From assembly GCA_001769925.1 (NCBI GenBank), contig MEPT01000050.1, positions 2,373 through 16,021 of the forward strand: DNA of 13,649 nt. The letters run 5' to 3'. Below are positions 13,560-13,649 of this stretch, one piece after another. Source of the DNA: Bdellovibrionales bacterium RBG_16_40_8. GTDB taxonomy: Bacteria; Bdellovibrionota; Bdellovibrionia; Bdellovibrionales; UBA1609. A program made the position numbers and the translations under genes. Under the pieces are notes generated by a model, which was not told where the DNA came from, made no database searches, and worked only from the letters and a program-made list of their open reading frames with translations. Each line of letters begins with the position of its first letter. The stretch's first letter is position 1.

Positions 13560-13649
13560 CCCTCATACGTACCTCGATACGAATTTTGAAGTCAACATAC
13601 AGCGCAAATGATCTCTTGCCACTTTTCAAGTGATGTATACAATTCATAC

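Noticed and set aside
13560..13649. Hairpin CACTT-TTC-AAGTG and a TTGACT upstream of the kinase gene
   Set aside because: The stem is 5 bp without a U-tract, and no -10 matches the TTGACT at proper spacing; the true promoter may lie beyond the window.

Overview
The window looks like chromosomal DNA of a moderately AT-rich Gram-negative bacterium. It carries a Pal/CpoB outer-membrane lipoprotein cluster, several other lipobox proteins, and core translation and cofactor genes packed with 1-4 nt start/stop overlaps. The mix (Pal-CpoB joined to tsaD-rsmA-smpB, a soluble histidine kinase with a lone receiver and a PilZ-like protein, a HAMP-only membrane protein, a DUF2802-like coiled-coil protein) suggests a Bdellovibrionota or other former-Deltaproteobacteria lineage. 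That placement is inference from gene content, not a database match. No insertion sequence, phage gene, CRISPR array, tRNA or rRNA is visible.

Layout. (1) 1-521, plus: 3' part of an RsuA/RluB-type pseudouridine synthase. It converges on, and overlaps by 42 nt, a minus-strand pair (2020-480) made of a highly charged lipoprotein with an 11-residue repeat and a class I methyltransferase. (2) 2076-2774, plus: a two-TM HAMP-only protein, divergent from the lipoprotein; its last 19 codons are antisense to the end of smpB. (3) 6456-2716, minus: a tight operon pal - small DUF4398-like lipoprotein - cpoB/ybgF-like - tsaD - rsmA - smpB, with a credible promoter at 6494-6521. (4) 6633-7589, plus: a short ssb without an acidic tail, a strong intrinsic terminator (7005-7055), then an unrecognised 164-aa gene. 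(5) 7590-8097: about 500 nt with no intact gene. It holds what looks like a frame-disrupted remnant of a small exported protein and some nested inverted repeats. (6) 13559-8098, minus: histidine kinase - receiver - PilZ-like - rsmD - coaD - aspartate aminotransferase, then a short gap and a membrane-anchored coiled-coil gene with a small beta-rich partner.

How the genes work together. Pal and CpoB belong to the envelope-constriction/peptidoglycan system, and here they are co-transcribed with tRNA t6A synthesis (TsaD), 16S rRNA dimethylation (RsmA) and trans-translation (SmpB). The second long operon puts a signalling triad in front of another 16S methyltransferase (RsmD), CoA synthesis (CoaD) and an aminotransferase. 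I see no single dramatic new system. The most unusual items are the hendecad-repeat lipoprotein, the HAMP-only protein with an overprinted tail, the DUF4398-like lipoprotein between Pal and CpoB, the DUF2802-like/small-protein pair, and the decayed stretch at 7627-8082.
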